A stretch of DNA of 64,000 nucleotides from an uncultured Pedobacter sp. (GCF_913776295.1 NZ_CAJYOJ010000078.1:1-64000); one strand, 5' to 3'; shown: positions 7,963 to 17,911, counted from the first letter of the stretch. Translations and numbers: made by a program. The notes: generated by a model not told the origin, from the letters alone.

Positions 7963-8502
7963 ATGCCAAATATCATCAGATTAATTGCGGGGTTTGCTTT
8001 ACTGGGTGGCGCAGTAGCTTTATTTATTTTCGGTTTCTGGCCTTGGGGTATTATTGCCATTTTATTGGGGATAATTGTACTGGTAACATATTTCTTTAAT
8101 GAAAACATGCTTTTAGCACAGTGGTTTCTTAGAAAAGATAACATGCCCAAAGCAAAAATGTTTTTAGACCGCATTACCAATTATGAAACCCAGTTGATTA
8201 AAGTGCAGCACGGTTATTATAACTTATTGATCGGCTTGATTGAAAGTAGAACAGCGCCGATGCAGAGCGAGAAGTATTTCAAGAAATCACTTGCATTGGG
8301 TATGCAGATGGATCATAATATTGCGCTCGCAAAATTAAGTTTGGCAGGTATTGCCATGGCTAAACGCAATAAACGTGAGGCAACCATGTACCTGGCTGAG
8401 GCTAAAAAAGCAGATAAGAATAAATTGCTGGCCGATCAGATTAAACAAATGAAAGATCAGATGGGTATGATGGATAAACAGCAGCAGGTCCGTTACAGAT
8501 AG
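7963..8502 (+). CDS. membrane protein with C-terminal TPR-like region
   Basis: 179 residues starting at the ATG at 7963 (MPNIIRLIAG). The longer frame from 7912 has a non-conserved, promoter-like N-terminal extension. Two hydrophobic helices at about 4-20 and 24-42 are followed by a soluble helical region with spacing like tetratricopeptide repeats (for example YFKKSLALGM and KLSLAGIAMA). Function is unknown. It ends just before a strong terminator. Confidence 0.7.
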   Translation: MPNIIRLIAGFALLGGAVALFIFGFWPWGIIAILLGIIVLVTYFFNENMLLAQWFLRKDNMPKAKMFLDRITNYETQLIKVQHGYYNLLIGLIESRTAPMQSEKYFKKSLALGMQMDHNIALAKLSLAGIAMAKRNKREATMYLAEAKKADKNKLLADQIKQMKDQMGMMDKQQQVRYR

Positions 8503-8523
8503 TCTTGATTGTATCGTATACAG

Positions 8524-8555
8524 AGCCATTTCAGAAATGAGGTGGCTTTTTTTTT
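8524..8555 (+). terminator. intrinsic terminator
   Basis: 10-bp stem AGCCATTTCA/TGAGGTGGCT (two G-T pairs) closed by a GAAA tetraloop and followed by nine Ts. It serves the TPR-like membrane protein gene. Confidence 0.9.
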
Positions 8556-8562
8556 GGTGTCT

Positions 8563-8966
8563 AATCTTTATGTATCTGGTGTTTTACAGAGCGCTTCTTT
8601 GATGATAATATTTTGGATTAGGAAATGAGCGTTCGTTAGTTCTTGGCGGCTTGCAGCCCCGCTTTCGCTTATAGTCCTCGCTGCGCTCCGGGCTATTCCG
8701 CTTAATCGTGTTTAGGAACAGGGGTTTGTGCGACATACAGCCCGATAAATGGAATACTGTTGTAGACACTTAGCAGCGGTTGCAGCTATGATTTCTTATA
8801 CAGTTTAATATCTTGGGAGATGATCTGTATGTAGTTGGCGGGTCGCTGATACAGTTTCCGATCGTTCCTTCTCGCAATGACGACTTTTTTACAGCAGATC
8901 CGCCATAGTCAAAAAATCAAAACCAAACTCAACTTTCCATTGTAGTTTATATAAAATTTCAAAATT
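8563..8966. other. 404-bp gap with degraded repeat sequence
   Basis: No supportable gene. It contains a GC-rich stretch (about 8640-8700) similar in style to repeat remnants at 18.6 kb, and a trailing CTCGCAATGACGAC resembling one end of the GTCAT-family elements (about 8872-8885). Confidence 0.5.
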
Positions 8967-9521
8967 ATGGCAATATCACAAGAGGGGAGTACAAACAATA
9001 CTCAGGAAGAAAATAATATCCAGGATTTAGGCGGTAAAGAAGCTGTCGAAAAACTGAGAACGCTGGCTGAGAAAGCTGAAAGCTGCTTTTTTTGTACCAA
9101 TATCAAAACAGGCGTGCCGCTATCAGTCAGGCCAATGGCCATTCAGCAGGTTGATGATGAAGGTAATATCTGGTTCATGAGCATGAAAGACAGTCATAAA
9201 AATGAAGAGATTTCGGCTGATCCTTTTACACACTTATTATTTCAGGCCGGCGCCCATTCAGGTTTTGTAAACATATATGGTATTTCAGAAATCAGCAGGG
9301 ATCAGGCTAAAATAGACGAACTTTGGAGTCCGTTTATTAAAACGTGGTTTCAGGGAGGGAAAGACGACCCGAATATTACGCTGATCAAAGTAATTCCATC
9401 AGAAGGCTATTACTGGGACACCAAACATGGCACCGCTGTTGCCTTTTTAAAAATGGCTGCATCCGTAATTACCGGAAAAACGATGGATGATTCAGTAGAA
9501 GGATCTTTGGATGTTGACTAG
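8967..9521 (+). CDS. pyridoxamine 5'-phosphate oxidase-like FMN-binding stress protein
   Basis: 184 residues with the split-barrel flavin-binding fold of the general stress protein 26 group. Conserved features are the N-terminal SCFFCTNI strand, the SVRPMAIQQVDDEGNIWFMS flavin-binding strand pair and the GYYWDTKHG motif near the C terminus. Members bind FMN or related flavins and are linked to oxidative or general stress, but the reaction is not established. It stands alone, convergent with a small hypothetical gene. Confidence 0.85.
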   Translation: MAISQEGSTNNTQEENNIQDLGGKEAVEKLRTLAEKAESCFFCTNIKTGVPLSVRPMAIQQVDDEGNIWFMSMKDSHKNEEISADPFTHLLFQAGAHSGFVNIYGISEISRDQAKIDELWSPFIKTWFQGGKDDPNITLIKVIPSEGYYWDTKHGTAVAFLKMAASVITGKTMDDSVEGSLDVD

Positions 9522-9524
9522 AAA

Positions 9525-9602
9525 GGTTAATTGTTCAAACTGGTTAATCGGTTAACTGTTTAAAAAAAGTTAACTGGTTAATCGTTATTTGAACCTTTAA
9601 CC
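9525..9602. repeat. inverted and tandem GGTTAA-type tract between convergent genes
   Basis: GGTTAATTGTTCAAA (9525-9539) and TTTGAACCTTTAACC (9588-9602) are inverted with 13 of 15 matches. Between them are repeats of GTTAACTGGTTAATCG. The tract may form a hairpin that terminates both convergent transcripts. Confidence 0.55.
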
Positions 9603-9625
9603 GCTTACTGCCAATTGCGAACTGA

Positions 9626-9838
9626 CTATTTATCACCCAAATAATCAAAACCTTCAAAGTCTTCTCTTTGGGCTCTTTTGCTTAAGATATCATCTTCTTC
9701 AACCTGTTTTCTGGAGAAGAACAAAGCTTCGGCCTGGATTCTTTTGATTAATTGACGAACCAGTGTTAAATCGAATGCATCTTTACTCAATTTTATGCAG
9801 TACTCTCTTTCGTTGATTTCTAAACTTGATGTATTCAT
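9626..9838 (-). CDS. small conserved-looking hypothetical protein
   Basis: 70 residues from the ATG at 9838 (MNTSSLEINEREYCIKL). The upstream in-frame extension runs through the lysS terminator and is rejected. It is mostly helical and charged, with a basic helix (LVRQLIKRIQAEA) and an acidic C terminus, and has no recognised domain. Its position directly behind lysS but beyond the terminator suggests independent expression. The AT-rich TATATTTA upstream resembles a -7 element. Confidence 0.55.
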   Translation of the reverse strand: MNTSSLEINEREYCIKLSKDAFDLTLVRQLIKRIQAEALFFSRKQVEEDDILSKRAQREDFEGFDYLGDK

Positions 9839-9877
9839 ATCGCAAATGATTTTATTTATCGATTGCTGTAAATATAG

Positions 9878-9912
9878 AAAAGGCTTGCTAAACAATTATT
9901 AGCAAGCCTTTT
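9878..9912 (-). terminator. intrinsic terminator of lysS
   Basis: Perfect 14-bp stem (AAAAGGCTTGCTAA with its complement) and a 7-base loop, with T-rich sequence on both sides. Reading from lysS it is a strong terminator. Confidence 0.85.
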
Positions 9913-9973
9913 AAGTTTATGTTATGTTTTTGTTAAAAACCAGTCCGGTATTTTACCGGTGGGTTAACAAATG

Positions 9974-11683
9974 CTATTTATGTGATAGGAATAAGCCGTC
10001 GTCTGTTTTGGCAACTTTCAAAATACCTTTACCTGTTAATGCCTTTAAGGTGGTATCCCATTTTTTATTGCTCCAGTCGGTCAATTTTGCTTTTACGTCA
10101 GTTAACAGGTACTGTTCGTTTTCTTTTACCAATGCATACAATTCACTTTCTTCAGCGCTCATCTCAATTTTCTTTTTCTCCGGGCGCATCTGCGGGAAGA
10201 AAAGAACTTCCTGGATCGTACTTTGGTTAGTCATTAACATCACCAAACGGTCTATACCAATACCTAAACCTGATGTTGGCGGCATGCCATACTCTAACGC
10301 ACGTACAAAATCATCATCCATCGCCATCGCTTCATCATCACCTCGGGCAGCTAATTTTAACTGATCTTCCAAACGTTCTTTCTGGTCAATCGGATCGTTT
10401 AATTCTGAATAAGCATTGGCGATTTCCTTACCATTCACAAATAGCTCAAAACGCTCCACCAAGCCTTCAGCCGTACGGTGTTTTTTAGCCAGTGGCGTCA
10501 TTTCGATCGGGTAATCGGTAATATAGGTTGGCTGAATTAAATTTGCTTCTACTTTCGCACCGAAAATCTCATCGATTAATTTACCACGCCCCATGGTATC
10601 ATCTATTTCGATACCAAGATCTTTACAGGTTTGTGCAATCTCATCCTCGGTCATTGCAGACACATCAATACCCGTATATTTTTGGATGGATTCGTACATG
10701 GTCAGTTTCTCGTAAGGCCCTTCGAAATTTATTTCATGCTCACCTACTTTAACCAATGCTGAACCTGTTGTTGCAATAGCTACTTTTTCTAAACATTCCT
10801 CAACCATGGCCATCATCCAGATATAATCTTTATAGGCCACATAAATTTCCATTGAGGTAAATTCAGGATTATGGGTACGGTCCATGCCTTCATTGCGGAA
10901 CATTTTACCAAACTCATACACTCCATCAAAACCAGCCACGATTAATCTTTTTAGATAAAGCTCATTTGCTATGCGCAGATAAAGTGGCATATCTAAAGTA
11001 TTGTGGTGTGTGGCAAACGGACGTGCCGCTGCACCACCATGAATAGGCTGTAGGATTGGGGTTTCCACTTCCATCCAGCCCTGGTTATCAAAATAACTGC
11101 GCATGGTATTAATCACCTTGCTGCGTTTGATGAAAATCTGTTTGTAATCAGGATTTACCGTTAAGTCTACATAACGCATACGGTAACGCAGTTCCGGGTT
11201 GGTAAATCCGTCATATACGTTTCCTTCATCATCACGTTTTACAATTGGTAATGGGCGTAATGACTTAGAAAGTACTTTAAATTCAGTTACATGTACGGAA
11301 ATTTCTCCGGTTTGCGTAGTGAAAACATAACCTTTAACGCCAATAAAATCGCCGATATCCAAAAGTTTTTTAAATACCGTGTTGTATAGTGTTTTATCTT
11401 CCCCCGGACAAAGTTCATCACGTTTTAAGTAGATCTGAATCCTGCCGGTAGAGTCCTGTAACTCCGTAAAAGAGGCAGCGCCCATAATATTTCGGCTCAT
11501 AATTCTACCGGCTAATACTACTGTCTTGTATGCTGTCTTATCTACTTCATAATTAGTTAATATGTCTGCTGCATAAGCATTTACTTCATAAGCTTCTGCA
11601 GGATAGGGTTCAATGCCTAATGCACGTAGTTGTTTTAGCGACTCACGTCGTAATTGCTCTTGTTCTGATAATCCTATACTCAT
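9974..11683 (-). CDS. lysS: lysyl-tRNA synthetase, class II
   Basis: Charges tRNA-Lys with lysine. 569 residues from the ATG at 11683 ([14 protein letters not shown]); the TTG at 11701 lies in the promoter and is not used. It has an N-terminal OB-fold anticodon-binding domain (about 55-170). The class II catalytic core follows, with motif 2 ([17 protein letters not shown]) and motif 3 ([12 protein letters not shown]). It is longer than the usual 500 residues: after motif 3 about 70 residues form a charged, helical, winged-helix-like tail starting [10 protein letters not shown]. Confidence 0.96.
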   Translation of the reverse strand: MSIGLSEQEQLRRESLKQLRALGIEPYPAEAYEVNAYAADILTNYEVDKTAYKTVVLAGRIMSRNIMGAASFTELQDSTGRIQIYLKRDELCPGEDKTLYNTVFKKLLDIGDFIGVKGYVFTTQTGEISVHVTEFKVLSKSLRPLPIVKRDDEGNVYDGFTNPELRYRMRYVDLTVNPDYKQIFIKRSKVINTMRSYFDNQGWMEVETPILQPIHGGAAARPFATHHNTLDMPLYLRIANELYLKRLIVAGFDGVYEFGKMFRNEGMDRTHNPEFTSMEIYVAYKDYIWMMAMVEECLEKVAIATTGSALVKVGEHEINFEGPYEKLTMYESIQKYTGIDVSAMTEDEIAQTCKDLGIEIDDTMGRGKLIDEIFGAKVEANLIQPTYITDYPIEMTPLAKKHRTAEGLVERFELFVNGKEIANAYSELNDPIDQKERLEDQLKLAARGDDEAMAMDDDFVRALEYGMPPTSGLGIGIDRLVMLMTNQSTIQEVLFFPQMRPEKKKIEMSAEESELYALVKENEQYLLTDVKAKLTDWSNKKWDTTLKALTGKGILKVAKTDDGLFLSHK

Positions 11684-11698
11684 CTCGGGTATTTTTTG

Positions 11699-11706
11699 CA
11701 AAAGTA
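11699..11706 (-). promoter_or_regulatory. -7 promoter element of lysS
   Basis: Exact TAnnTTTG match (TACTTTTG on the minus strand). Transcription would start about 12 bases before the ATG at 11683. No clear -33 TTTG is seen at the ideal distance. The rest of the 11707-11983 gap shows no gene or strong structure. Confidence 0.55.
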
Positions 11707-11983
11707 AGAATTTGCAATGTGTTTATTGTAACAGATATCATTTCAAACATCATTCTTTGAAAAGACACCTTCTGGCAAAGATAAGAAAGGTATTGTAATT
11801 AATAAATGCTTTGTTTAGATAAAAATGGCTTTTAGGACGTGAAAAAACAAGGAGATAAAAACGTGAAATTTAAGATACCCAAGGTATTTATTCTACGATG
11901 ATAGAATGGAAGCAAGAATGCTTTTAAGGTGAATCATTGCAATTTTATGGGTACGCGATATGAATTTAGTGCTTTATGGATAT

Positions 11984-11991
11984 TATATTTG
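11984..11991 (+). promoter_or_regulatory. -7 promoter element of the DUF2461 gene
   Basis: TATATTTG matches TAnnTTTG exactly. The start codon is at 12018, giving a leader of about 23 bases. Confidence 0.5.
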
Positions 11992-12017
11992 CCTGAATGA
12001 TTTAGCCCTTAAAAACT

Positions 12018-12707
12018 ATGCCCGATATAAAACAAATACCACTTTCTAGTTTTGAGTTTTTAAGATTGTTAAAAAATAACAATGAACGCAATTGGTTTAA
12101 TGATCATAAAATGGCCTATCAGAAGGAGCTAGGCTACATAGAATCTTTTGCGCAGCAGTTGTTGGATTTAATGAATACCCATGATGTAATTGAAACAGCA
12201 TCCGGAAAGAAGAGTTTATACCGGATTTATCGGGATACGCGTTTTTCAAATGATAAAACGCCCTACAAAACACATTGGAGCGGAAGTTTTAAACGTGCTG
12301 GCAAACTAAGGAGAGGTGGCTATTATTTCCATATCGAACCAGGCAATAGCTTTGTGGCAGGTGGCTTTTTCGGGCCTTCGCCGCAAGATCTAAAACTAAT
12401 AAGGGAGCAGATCAGTTTTGATGCCGCGCCTTTGCGGGAAATACTAAGTGTAGAATCTTTTGCTTCTTTTTTCGGGTCATTGAAAGGAGAACAATTAAAA
12501 ACAGCTCCAAAAGGCTTTGATGCAGATCATCAGGACATCGATTTGCTACGCTACAAACAATTCTTGTTGATTCATCAATTTACCGATGAGGAGGTTTTGA
12601 GTACGGACTTCCTCGGCTACTGCAATCAGGGATTTAAAAATATGCGCCCCTTTTTTGACTACATGAGCGAGATATTATCAACTGATGCAAATGGAATGGA
12701 TCTGTAA
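12018..12707 (+). CDS. DUF2461 family protein
   Basis: 229 residues matching the DUF2461 (TIGR02453-type) family along its whole length. Key family signatures are NNERNWFNDHK near residue 20, SLYRIYRDTRFSNDKTPYKT around 66-85, GGYYFHIEPG and the C-terminal NMRPFFDYM. No signal peptide or membrane segment is present. The family's function is unknown. It is a single gene with its own promoter and a shared bidirectional terminator. Confidence 0.9.
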   Translation: MPDIKQIPLSSFEFLRLLKNNNERNWFNDHKMAYQKELGYIESFAQQLLDLMNTHDVIETASGKKSLYRIYRDTRFSNDKTPYKTHWSGSFKRAGKLRRGGYYFHIEPGNSFVAGGFFGPSPQDLKLIREQISFDAAPLREILSVESFASFFGSLKGEQLKTAPKGFDADHQDIDLLRYKQFLLIHQFTDEEVLSTDFLGYCNQGFKNMRPFFDYMSEILSTDANGMDL

Positions 12708-12723
12708 CTGATGCTTTATAAAT

Positions 12724-12759
12724 AAAGGGCCACAATTAATTTATAATGATGGCCCTTTT
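12724..12759. terminator. bidirectional terminator between convergent genes
   Basis: AAAGGGCCA (12724-12732) pairs with TGGCCCTTT (12750-12758). There is a T-run on the plus side and the complementary A-run on the other, serving the DUF2461 gene and the acyl-CoA ligase gene. Confidence 0.85.
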
Positions 12760-12761
12760 AA

Positions 12762-14678
12762 TTATGATTCCGCTTCCACGCCTTCCTCGTACATTTCGTC
12801 AATCGCTTCTGCATATTTCTTCTCAACGATACGGCGTTTAACTTTCAGGGTAGGGGTGATTTCTCCCTCGTCTATATTGAAAGGATTGCGCTTGATCTTA
12901 AAGTTTTTGATGCGCTCAAATTTGGCCAGTTCGTTAGATATTTTTTTGATGTCCTGTTCCATCCAATCTATAATTTCCGGATTTCGGATAAAAGGATCGG
13001 CTTCTTCAAAAAATGAAGGTTTAAGTTTAAAGGTTTCTTCTAGAGTTTCGCGGTTGGGAATAATGATGGCGGTAATAAACTCACGTTTATCGCCGATCAA
13101 AAACAATTGATCGATTTTCGGACTCTTTAAGTAAATGTTTTCCACCGGCGTAGGATATACGTTTTTACCGTAGGCATTTACGATCATATTTTTTAAACGA
13201 TCCGTGATCTGAAGATTACCTTTATAAAAACGGCCAATGTCACCCGTGTGGAACCACATATCCTTATCTATCGCTTCGGCAGTTTCTGCAGGTTTATTAA
13301 AATAACCTTTCATCACGCAATGGCCACGTACAATTACTTCCCCTTCAGCACATTCGAAATCTTCGCTGAACGTATGGTGGGTTTGGATACTGATCATTTC
13401 TTTACTATCCACATCCTGTATGGCTACTTCAATGCCAGGGATAATGCGGCCAACAGTACCATAAACCTGTCTGTGGTATTCGGTAACCGACATTACCGGC
13501 GATGTTTCGGTCAATCCAAAACCTTCCAGTATTTTTATCCCCAGATCGCCAAAAAACTCGCCTACATTTTTGGGCAGTGCAGCACCGCCCGAAATCATGA
13601 ATTTTAAACGTCCACCGGTTTTTTCTTTAATTTTACTGAACACCAGTTTCTCGGCAATGCCTTTTTTTGCCGATAGGATCAGACCTGGGTTTTCACCTGC
13701 TTCTTTTACTAGCCTATACTTATTGCCAATTTCCAGTGCCCAGGTAAATATTTTCGCTTTTGTGCCGCCGCCTGCAGTACCACCTTTAATTGCTTTGTCA
13801 TGTATGCGTTCCAGTAATCGCGGCACACAACTCATTACAGTAGGACGAACTTCGCCCATGTTTTTGGCCAGTAACTCTAAACTTTGTGCAAAAGCTATCT
13901 TACAGCCCTGGGCGCAGCAAACATGGTAAGTTGCGGTACGTTCGAAAACGTGCGATAACGGTAAGAAAGAAAGGAATGTCTCCGTCTGATCGATTACCGG
14001 AATCTGCTGCAGACAAACCTCTACATTTTTTACAAAATTATAATGGGTAAGCATTACGCCTTTAGGCGTTCCGGTTGTTCCTGAAGTGTAAATTAAGGAA
14101 GAAACATCCTCAGGTAAAACTAAACTTCTACACTGCTCAATTTCAGCCCTTTCTGCGGCCGTAATCTGATGTTTGAGTGCCAGAATATCAGAAAAGGCGA
14201 TCACTTCTACCTCTACATCTGCAGGAATGGTCACTTTTTCAAAATCTTTGAACGCAGGGATAATATATTTTAATTGCCTGCAGTTGGCCGCTACCTTTAA
14301 TACTTTGCGATAAAGGAAGTTATTTCCAACCAGAATAGCTTTTATACCAGAGTCGTTAATGATATAAGCTACTTCCTGCTCAGAGAGTGTAGGATAGATG
14401 GAAACATTGATTACGCCAATCTGCTGGATGCCCTGGTCATAATATACATATTCCGGAGAATTCTCAATCATCAAACCTAAACGATCGCCTTTTTTTATGC
14501 CTTTTTCCAGAAAGAATGCAGAAACTGCATCGGCTCTTTTTAAAGTATCTTCATAGGAAATTTCAGTCCATTCCGCGCCCTGTTTGTGGATCAAAAAGGT
14601 TTCCTGAGGTTTATGAATATTTTTTACAACATTCCGCAATAAGGTAGGAACAGTTGAAAATTCGTTTATTAATGGCAT
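12762..14678 (-). CDS. long-chain fatty acid--CoA ligase (AMP-forming)
   Basis: Activates a carboxylic acid, probably a long-chain fatty acid, to its CoA thioester through an acyl-AMP. 638 residues of the ANL superfamily. The P-loop YTSGTTGTPKG is at 197-207, the LEGFGLTETSPV motif follows, then WFHTGDIG and a C-terminal lid with DRLKNMIVNAYGKNV. Length and the long insertion after the P-loop fit the FAA1/long-chain group (COG1022) better than short-chain enzymes. It stands alone. Confidence 0.92.
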   Translation of the reverse strand: MPLINEFSTVPTLLRNVVKNIHKPQETFLIHKQGAEWTEISYEDTLKRADAVSAFFLEKGIKKGDRLGLMIENSPEYVYYDQGIQQIGVINVSIYPTLSEQEVAYIINDSGIKAILVGNNFLYRKVLKVAANCRQLKYIIPAFKDFEKVTIPADVEVEVIAFSDILALKHQITAAERAEIEQCRSLVLPEDVSSLIYTSGTTGTPKGVMLTHYNFVKNVEVCLQQIPVIDQTETFLSFLPLSHVFERTATYHVCCAQGCKIAFAQSLELLAKNMGEVRPTVMSCVPRLLERIHDKAIKGGTAGGGTKAKIFTWALEIGNKYRLVKEAGENPGLILSAKKGIAEKLVFSKIKEKTGGRLKFMISGGAALPKNVGEFFGDLGIKILEGFGLTETSPVMSVTEYHRQVYGTVGRIIPGIEVAIQDVDSKEMISIQTHHTFSEDFECAEGEVIVRGHCVMKGYFNKPAETAEAIDKDMWFHTGDIGRFYKGNLQITDRLKNMIVNAYGKNVYPTPVENIYLKSPKIDQLFLIGDKREFITAIIIPNRETLEETFKLKPSFFEEADPFIRNPEIIDWMEQDIKKISNELAKFERIKNFKIKRNPFNIDEGEITPTLKVKRRIVEKKYAEAIDEMYEEGVEAES

Positions 14679-15032
14679 GCTCGTAATTTGGTCTGCTGAT
14701 TATAATTAACAATTATAAGGCTTTTTGGTTTAAAAATGGCAACAGGATGATCAACCTGTTCTAAAATTAGATAAAAAGTAAAATTAGTCGTGTACACAGA
14801 CTGTAAAAAACAGGCAGTAATCTCTTTAAAAGCTAAACTCAACTACTTGATTTTAGGTAGCTCTATATAGTGGTTTGTCGTTATTTTTCGTCCATTAGCC
14901 TTAAATAATTGCTAGTGGCACTACAGTTGCAACGGGCTTTTTACAACTTAAAATTAAAAAATTGCAAGATGAGAAAAACAATAACAAAATTAACGATGGT
15001 AGCAAGAGGATGCGCATTTGCTTTAATAGCGG

Positions 15033-15680
15033 GTGACGCTGCAATTTACGGCTTGCTCTAAAAACAACGATGTTAATCCGAGCGATGAAGAAATCTTGAC
15101 CAAGAAAATAGAAGACATTATCCCGCAAAAGTATGTAGATAGCCTGACCAAACTGGGATTTACTGTAAATAAGGGGACCACGCCTCCAAATGTAAATGGC
15201 GCTTATCTATTTAAACCTTTTACCATAAAAAGCAGTAATATACCCTACGATACCTATCAGCCTGGTTATGTGCTTAATGATGGCGTGGTTAAACTTTATG
15301 AGCAAAGTACCAGCGATTTTAGCATAAAAATGTTGGGTAAAAACTTTATTGGTGCGGCAGATACGAGTGTTGTAACCGCGATTAGTGGCAATGGAAATAG
15401 GTTTACCGTTTACGGAAAGGTAAAAGCGTACAGAAACGGTGGTTACAATTTTTATGCTTTTTTAATGTCAGGAGAAAAAGACGGCATTAATATTAAAAAC
15501 GGAATCGCAGGTATTATTAATATTGATGATTCTCATTCAGGACCAAATACCATCAAAGAGGGGCAGGGCAGAGTTGCCTATGATGGCGATTATACTTCCG
15601 GACCTACAGATTTTAATAGCAAAACTGTTGCTGTTAGCGAAAGAAATACTTTTAGCAGTAATCCATCTCTATTTAAATAA
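15033..15680 (+). CDS. putative lipoprotein with a frameshifted signal peptide
   Basis: The mature part is a secreted protein of about 207 residues with no recognised domain. The open frame begins only at a GTG (15033) reading VTLQFTACSKNN, which contains a lipobox (FTAC) but no charged n-region. The missing start is one frame away: ATG at 14969 encodes MRKTITKLTMVARGCAFALI and then runs to a stop at about 15061. Removing one G from GGG at 15031-15033 joins the two into a perfect lipoprotein signal. The gene is therefore either broken or carries a sequencing or homopolymer error. No paralogue is seen here. Confidence 0.65.
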   Translation: MTLQFTACSKNNDVNPSDEEILTKKIEDIIPQKYVDSLTKLGFTVNKGTTPPNVNGAYLFKPFTIKSSNIPYDTYQPGYVLNDGVVKLYEQSTSDFSIKMLGKNFIGAADTSVVTAISGNGNRFTVYGKVKAYRNGGYNFYAFLMSGEKDGINIKNGIAGIINIDDSHSGPNTIKEGQGRVAYDGDYTSGPTDFNSKTVAVSERNTFSSNPSLFK

Positions 15681-15721
15681 AGAAAGCGGCTTCGGAAGGA
15701 TCCAAAGCCGCTTTCTTTTTT
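15681..15721 (+). terminator. intrinsic terminator
   Basis: 12-bp stem AGAAAGCGGCTT/AAGCCGCTTTCT (15681-15692/15705-15716) followed by Ts. It lies between the lipoprotein gene and the convergent iscA. Confidence 0.9.
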
Positions 15722-15732
15722 GCTTTTAAAAT

Positions 15733-16059
15733 TTACACGGAGAAACTTTCGCCACAGCCGCAGGTACGGCTGGCATTCGGATTTACAAAATTGAAACCTT
15801 TTCCGTTCAAACCATCAGTGAAATCGAGTTCAGTTCCGGCCAGGTAAAGGAAAGATTTCATATCTAAAGCAATTTTAATTCCTTTATCCTCAAAAAACTG
15901 ATCTCCTTTTTGTTCCTCGTTATCGAAATCTAAATTGTATGATAAACCAGAGCAACCACCACCTTTTACTGAAACACGTAAAAAGTAATCAGAACCCATT
16001 TCCGAATCCTGCATTAGGTGCTCAATTTTGTCTTTTGCTTTATCTGTTATCGTAATCAT
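15733..16059 (-). CDS. iscA: iron-sulfur cluster assembly A-type carrier
   Basis: Carries or inserts Fe-S clusters into apoproteins. 108 residues of the HesB/IscA/ErpA family with the three conserved cysteines: Cys36 (GGGCSG) and Cys100/Cys102 (TCGCGESFSV). It is third in the iscS-iscU-iscA order, separated from iscU by a palindromic element. Assignment as IscA rather than ErpA or SufA rests on the operon context, since sequence alone does not separate these. Confidence 0.9.
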   Translation of the reverse strand: MITITDKAKDKIEHLMQDSEMGSDYFLRVSVKGGGCSGLSYNLDFDNEEQKGDQFFEDKGIKIALDMKSFLYLAGTELDFTDGLNGKGFNFVNPNASRTCGCGESFSV

Positions 16060-16088
16060 AGTAATAAAGATTTGTGATTTGAGAGATG

Positions 16089-16141
16089 AGATTTGAGAAG
16101 TATCTGTACGCCTAAGTTAGCTGGCCTCACATCTCAAATCT
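16089..16141. repeat. AGATTTGAGA inverted-repeat element (copy 1)
   Basis: AGATTTGAGA (16089-16098) and TCTCAAATCT (16132-16141) are perfect inverted arms around 33 bases. The same arms, with a similar adjacent GTATC word, recur at 25528-25576. It sits between iscU and iscA. Confidence 0.7.
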
Positions 16142-16158
16142 ATTGTCTCACATCTAGT

Positions 16159-16572
16159 CTAGTGGTGTGATTTTTCCAGCGCAATTGCTTCTAAACCATT
16201 TTTAACACGGTAATCGTTAATAGCAGATTTGATTGCATCTTCTGCCAAAACTGAGCAGTGGATTTTTACCGGAGGCAAAGCCAATTCTTCCACAATATCC
16301 ATGTTATCAATAGCCAATGCCTCATCTATTGTTTTGCCTTTCAACCATTCTGTTGCTAAAGATGAAGAAGCAATAGCTGAACCACAACCAAACGTTTTAA
16401 ATTTGGCGTCGGTAATTACGTTATCTTCTCCAACCTCAATCTGCAGGCGCATTACGTCGCCACACTCAGGCGCACCAACTAACCCGGTGCCTACAAATTT
16501 ACTGTCTTTATTTAAAGTACCTACATTACGTGGGTTATTGTAATGATCAATTACTTTTTCTGAATATGCCAT
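16159..16572 (-). CDS. iscU: iron-sulfur cluster scaffold protein IscU
   Basis: Scaffold on which IscS-derived sulfur and iron form [2Fe-2S] clusters. 137 residues. The cluster ligands Cys37 (PECGD), Cys63 (FGCGSA) and Cys106 (IHCSVL) are present, with the LPPVK chaperone-recognition motif at 99-103. This classes it as IscU rather than SufU (no zinc-loop insertion). It is the middle gene of the isc operon. Confidence 0.95.
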   Translation of the reverse strand: MAYSEKVIDHYNNPRNVGTLNKDSKFVGTGLVGAPECGDVMRLQIEVGEDNVITDAKFKTFGCGSAIASSSLATEWLKGKTIDEALAIDNMDIVEELALPPVKIHCSVLAEDAIKSAINDYRVKNGLEAIALEKSHH

Positions 16573-16677
16573 GTTTTTATTTTTTAATCTCCTTACGGAG
16601 TAAATTTTTAATTAATTTTCAATTATCAGTTTTCAATTGCCAGTTTAGTTATGCCAAACTGCAAACTCCCAACTGGC

Positions 16678-17889
16678 TTAGTGTTCTGCCCACTCAATTT
16701 TACTCAAATCGATTCCTTCTTTAAACATTTCCCAAAGTGGAGAAAGTTCTCTGAGGTGATTTACCGCTTTTTGCGTTACTTCAATGGCCTGGTCTATTTC
16801 TGCTTCAGTAGTAAACCTTCCTAAACCATAACGGATGGAAGAGTGTGCCAAATCATCAGATAAACCCAAACTTTTCAATACATAAGATGGCTCTAAAGAA
16901 GCCGAAGTACAAGCTGATCCTGAAGATACCGCCAAATCGCTCATCGCCATCATCAAACCCTCACCCTCAACATATTTAAAAGAAATATTGGCTACATGCG
17001 GTAAACGGTGTTGGGTATTACCATTAACATAACTTTCTTCCATTTTGCTTAAAGTAGACTCTAATTTATCGCGTAAAGCCGATAAACGAATAGCTTCACT
17101 TTCCATTTCCAGGCGGCAAAGTTCGCAAGCCTTACCTAAACCTACTATACCTGGAACATTTAAAGTACCAGAACGCATGCCGCGCTCGTGGCCACCACCA
17201 TCCATTTGTGCAGTAACTTTAACCCTTGGGTTTTTACGGCGAACGTAAAGTGCACCAACACCTTTCGGGCCGTACATTTTGTGAGCCGAGAAAGCCATTA
17301 AATCAATACCATCGGCATTTACATCAACCGGGATTTTACCTACTGCCTGCGTAGCATCGGTCATAAATAATGCACCATGTTTATGTGCAATAGCCGCAAT
17401 TTCTTTAACCGGTTGAATTACACCGATTTCGTTATTGCCATACATGATTGAAACTAAAATCGTTTCAGGCGTCATGGCCGCTTCCAATTCAGCTAGGTCA
17501 ATTAAACCATCTTCTTTAACACCTAAATAAGTAACGCGTGCGCCATTTTTTTCTAAGTGTTTGCAGGTATCTAAAACTGCTTTATGTTCAGTAACCGCGG
17601 TGATAATGTGGTTACCTTTTTCTTTGTACATTTCAAATACACCTTTAATCGCCAGGTTATCGGCTTCGGTAGCACCTGATGTAAAAATAATTTCTTTTTC
17701 AGTACAGCCGATTAATTTGGCTACCTCCTCGCGGGCGTAATCTACACCCTCTTCAGCCACCCATCCAAAGGCATGGTTACGGCTTGCGGCGTTTCCAAAT
17801 TTTTCGGTAAAGTAAGGTAGCATGGCTTCCAGCACACGTGGATCTAACGGTGTTGTAGCATTATTATCTAAATATATCGGCTGTTTCAT
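16678..17889 (-). CDS. iscS: cysteine desulfurase IscS
   Basis: PLP enzyme that takes sulfur from cysteine and passes it as persulfide to IscU. 403 residues. The PLP lysine is in [11 protein letters not shown] and the mobile active-site cysteine in [13 protein letters not shown]. The early residues [14 protein letters not shown] and HHHTEHKA-like site ([11 protein letters not shown]) are typical. It is first gene of the operon. The promoter at 17912-17939 has an exact -7 element. No iscR homologue is nearby. Confidence 0.95.
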   Translation of the reverse strand: MKQPIYLDNNATTPLDPRVLEAMLPYFTEKFGNAASRNHAFGWVAEEGVDYAREEVAKLIGCTEKEIIFTSGATEADNLAIKGVFEMYKEKGNHIITAVTEHKAVLDTCKHLEKNGARVTYLGVKEDGLIDLAELEAAMTPETILVSIMYGNNEIGVIQPVKEIAAIAHKHGALFMTDATQAVGKIPVDVNADGIDLMAFSAHKMYGPKGVGALYVRRKNPRVKVTAQMDGGGHERGMRSGTLNVPGIVGLGKACELCRLEMESEAIRLSALRDKLESTLSKMEESYVNGNTQHRLPHVANISFKYVEGEGLMMAMSDLAVSSGSACTSASLEPSYVLKSLGLSDDLAHSSIRYGLGRFTTEAEIDQAIEVTQKAVNHLRELSPLWEMFKEGIDLSKIEWAEH

Positions 17890-17911
17890 CTCTATTCTGT
17901 TAATTATACCA

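Noticed and set aside
8584-8769. 61-codon minus-strand frame
   Set aside because: Lies in a GC-rich repeat remnant, with no start context and no recognisable features.
9974-10752. Plus-strand frames inside lysS and other long genes
   Set aside because: Shadow frames antisense to a well-supported gene with full catalytic motifs.
14901-15128. 75-codon minus-strand frame over the lipoprotein start
   Set aside because: Antisense to the signal-peptide region; no start context or family features.
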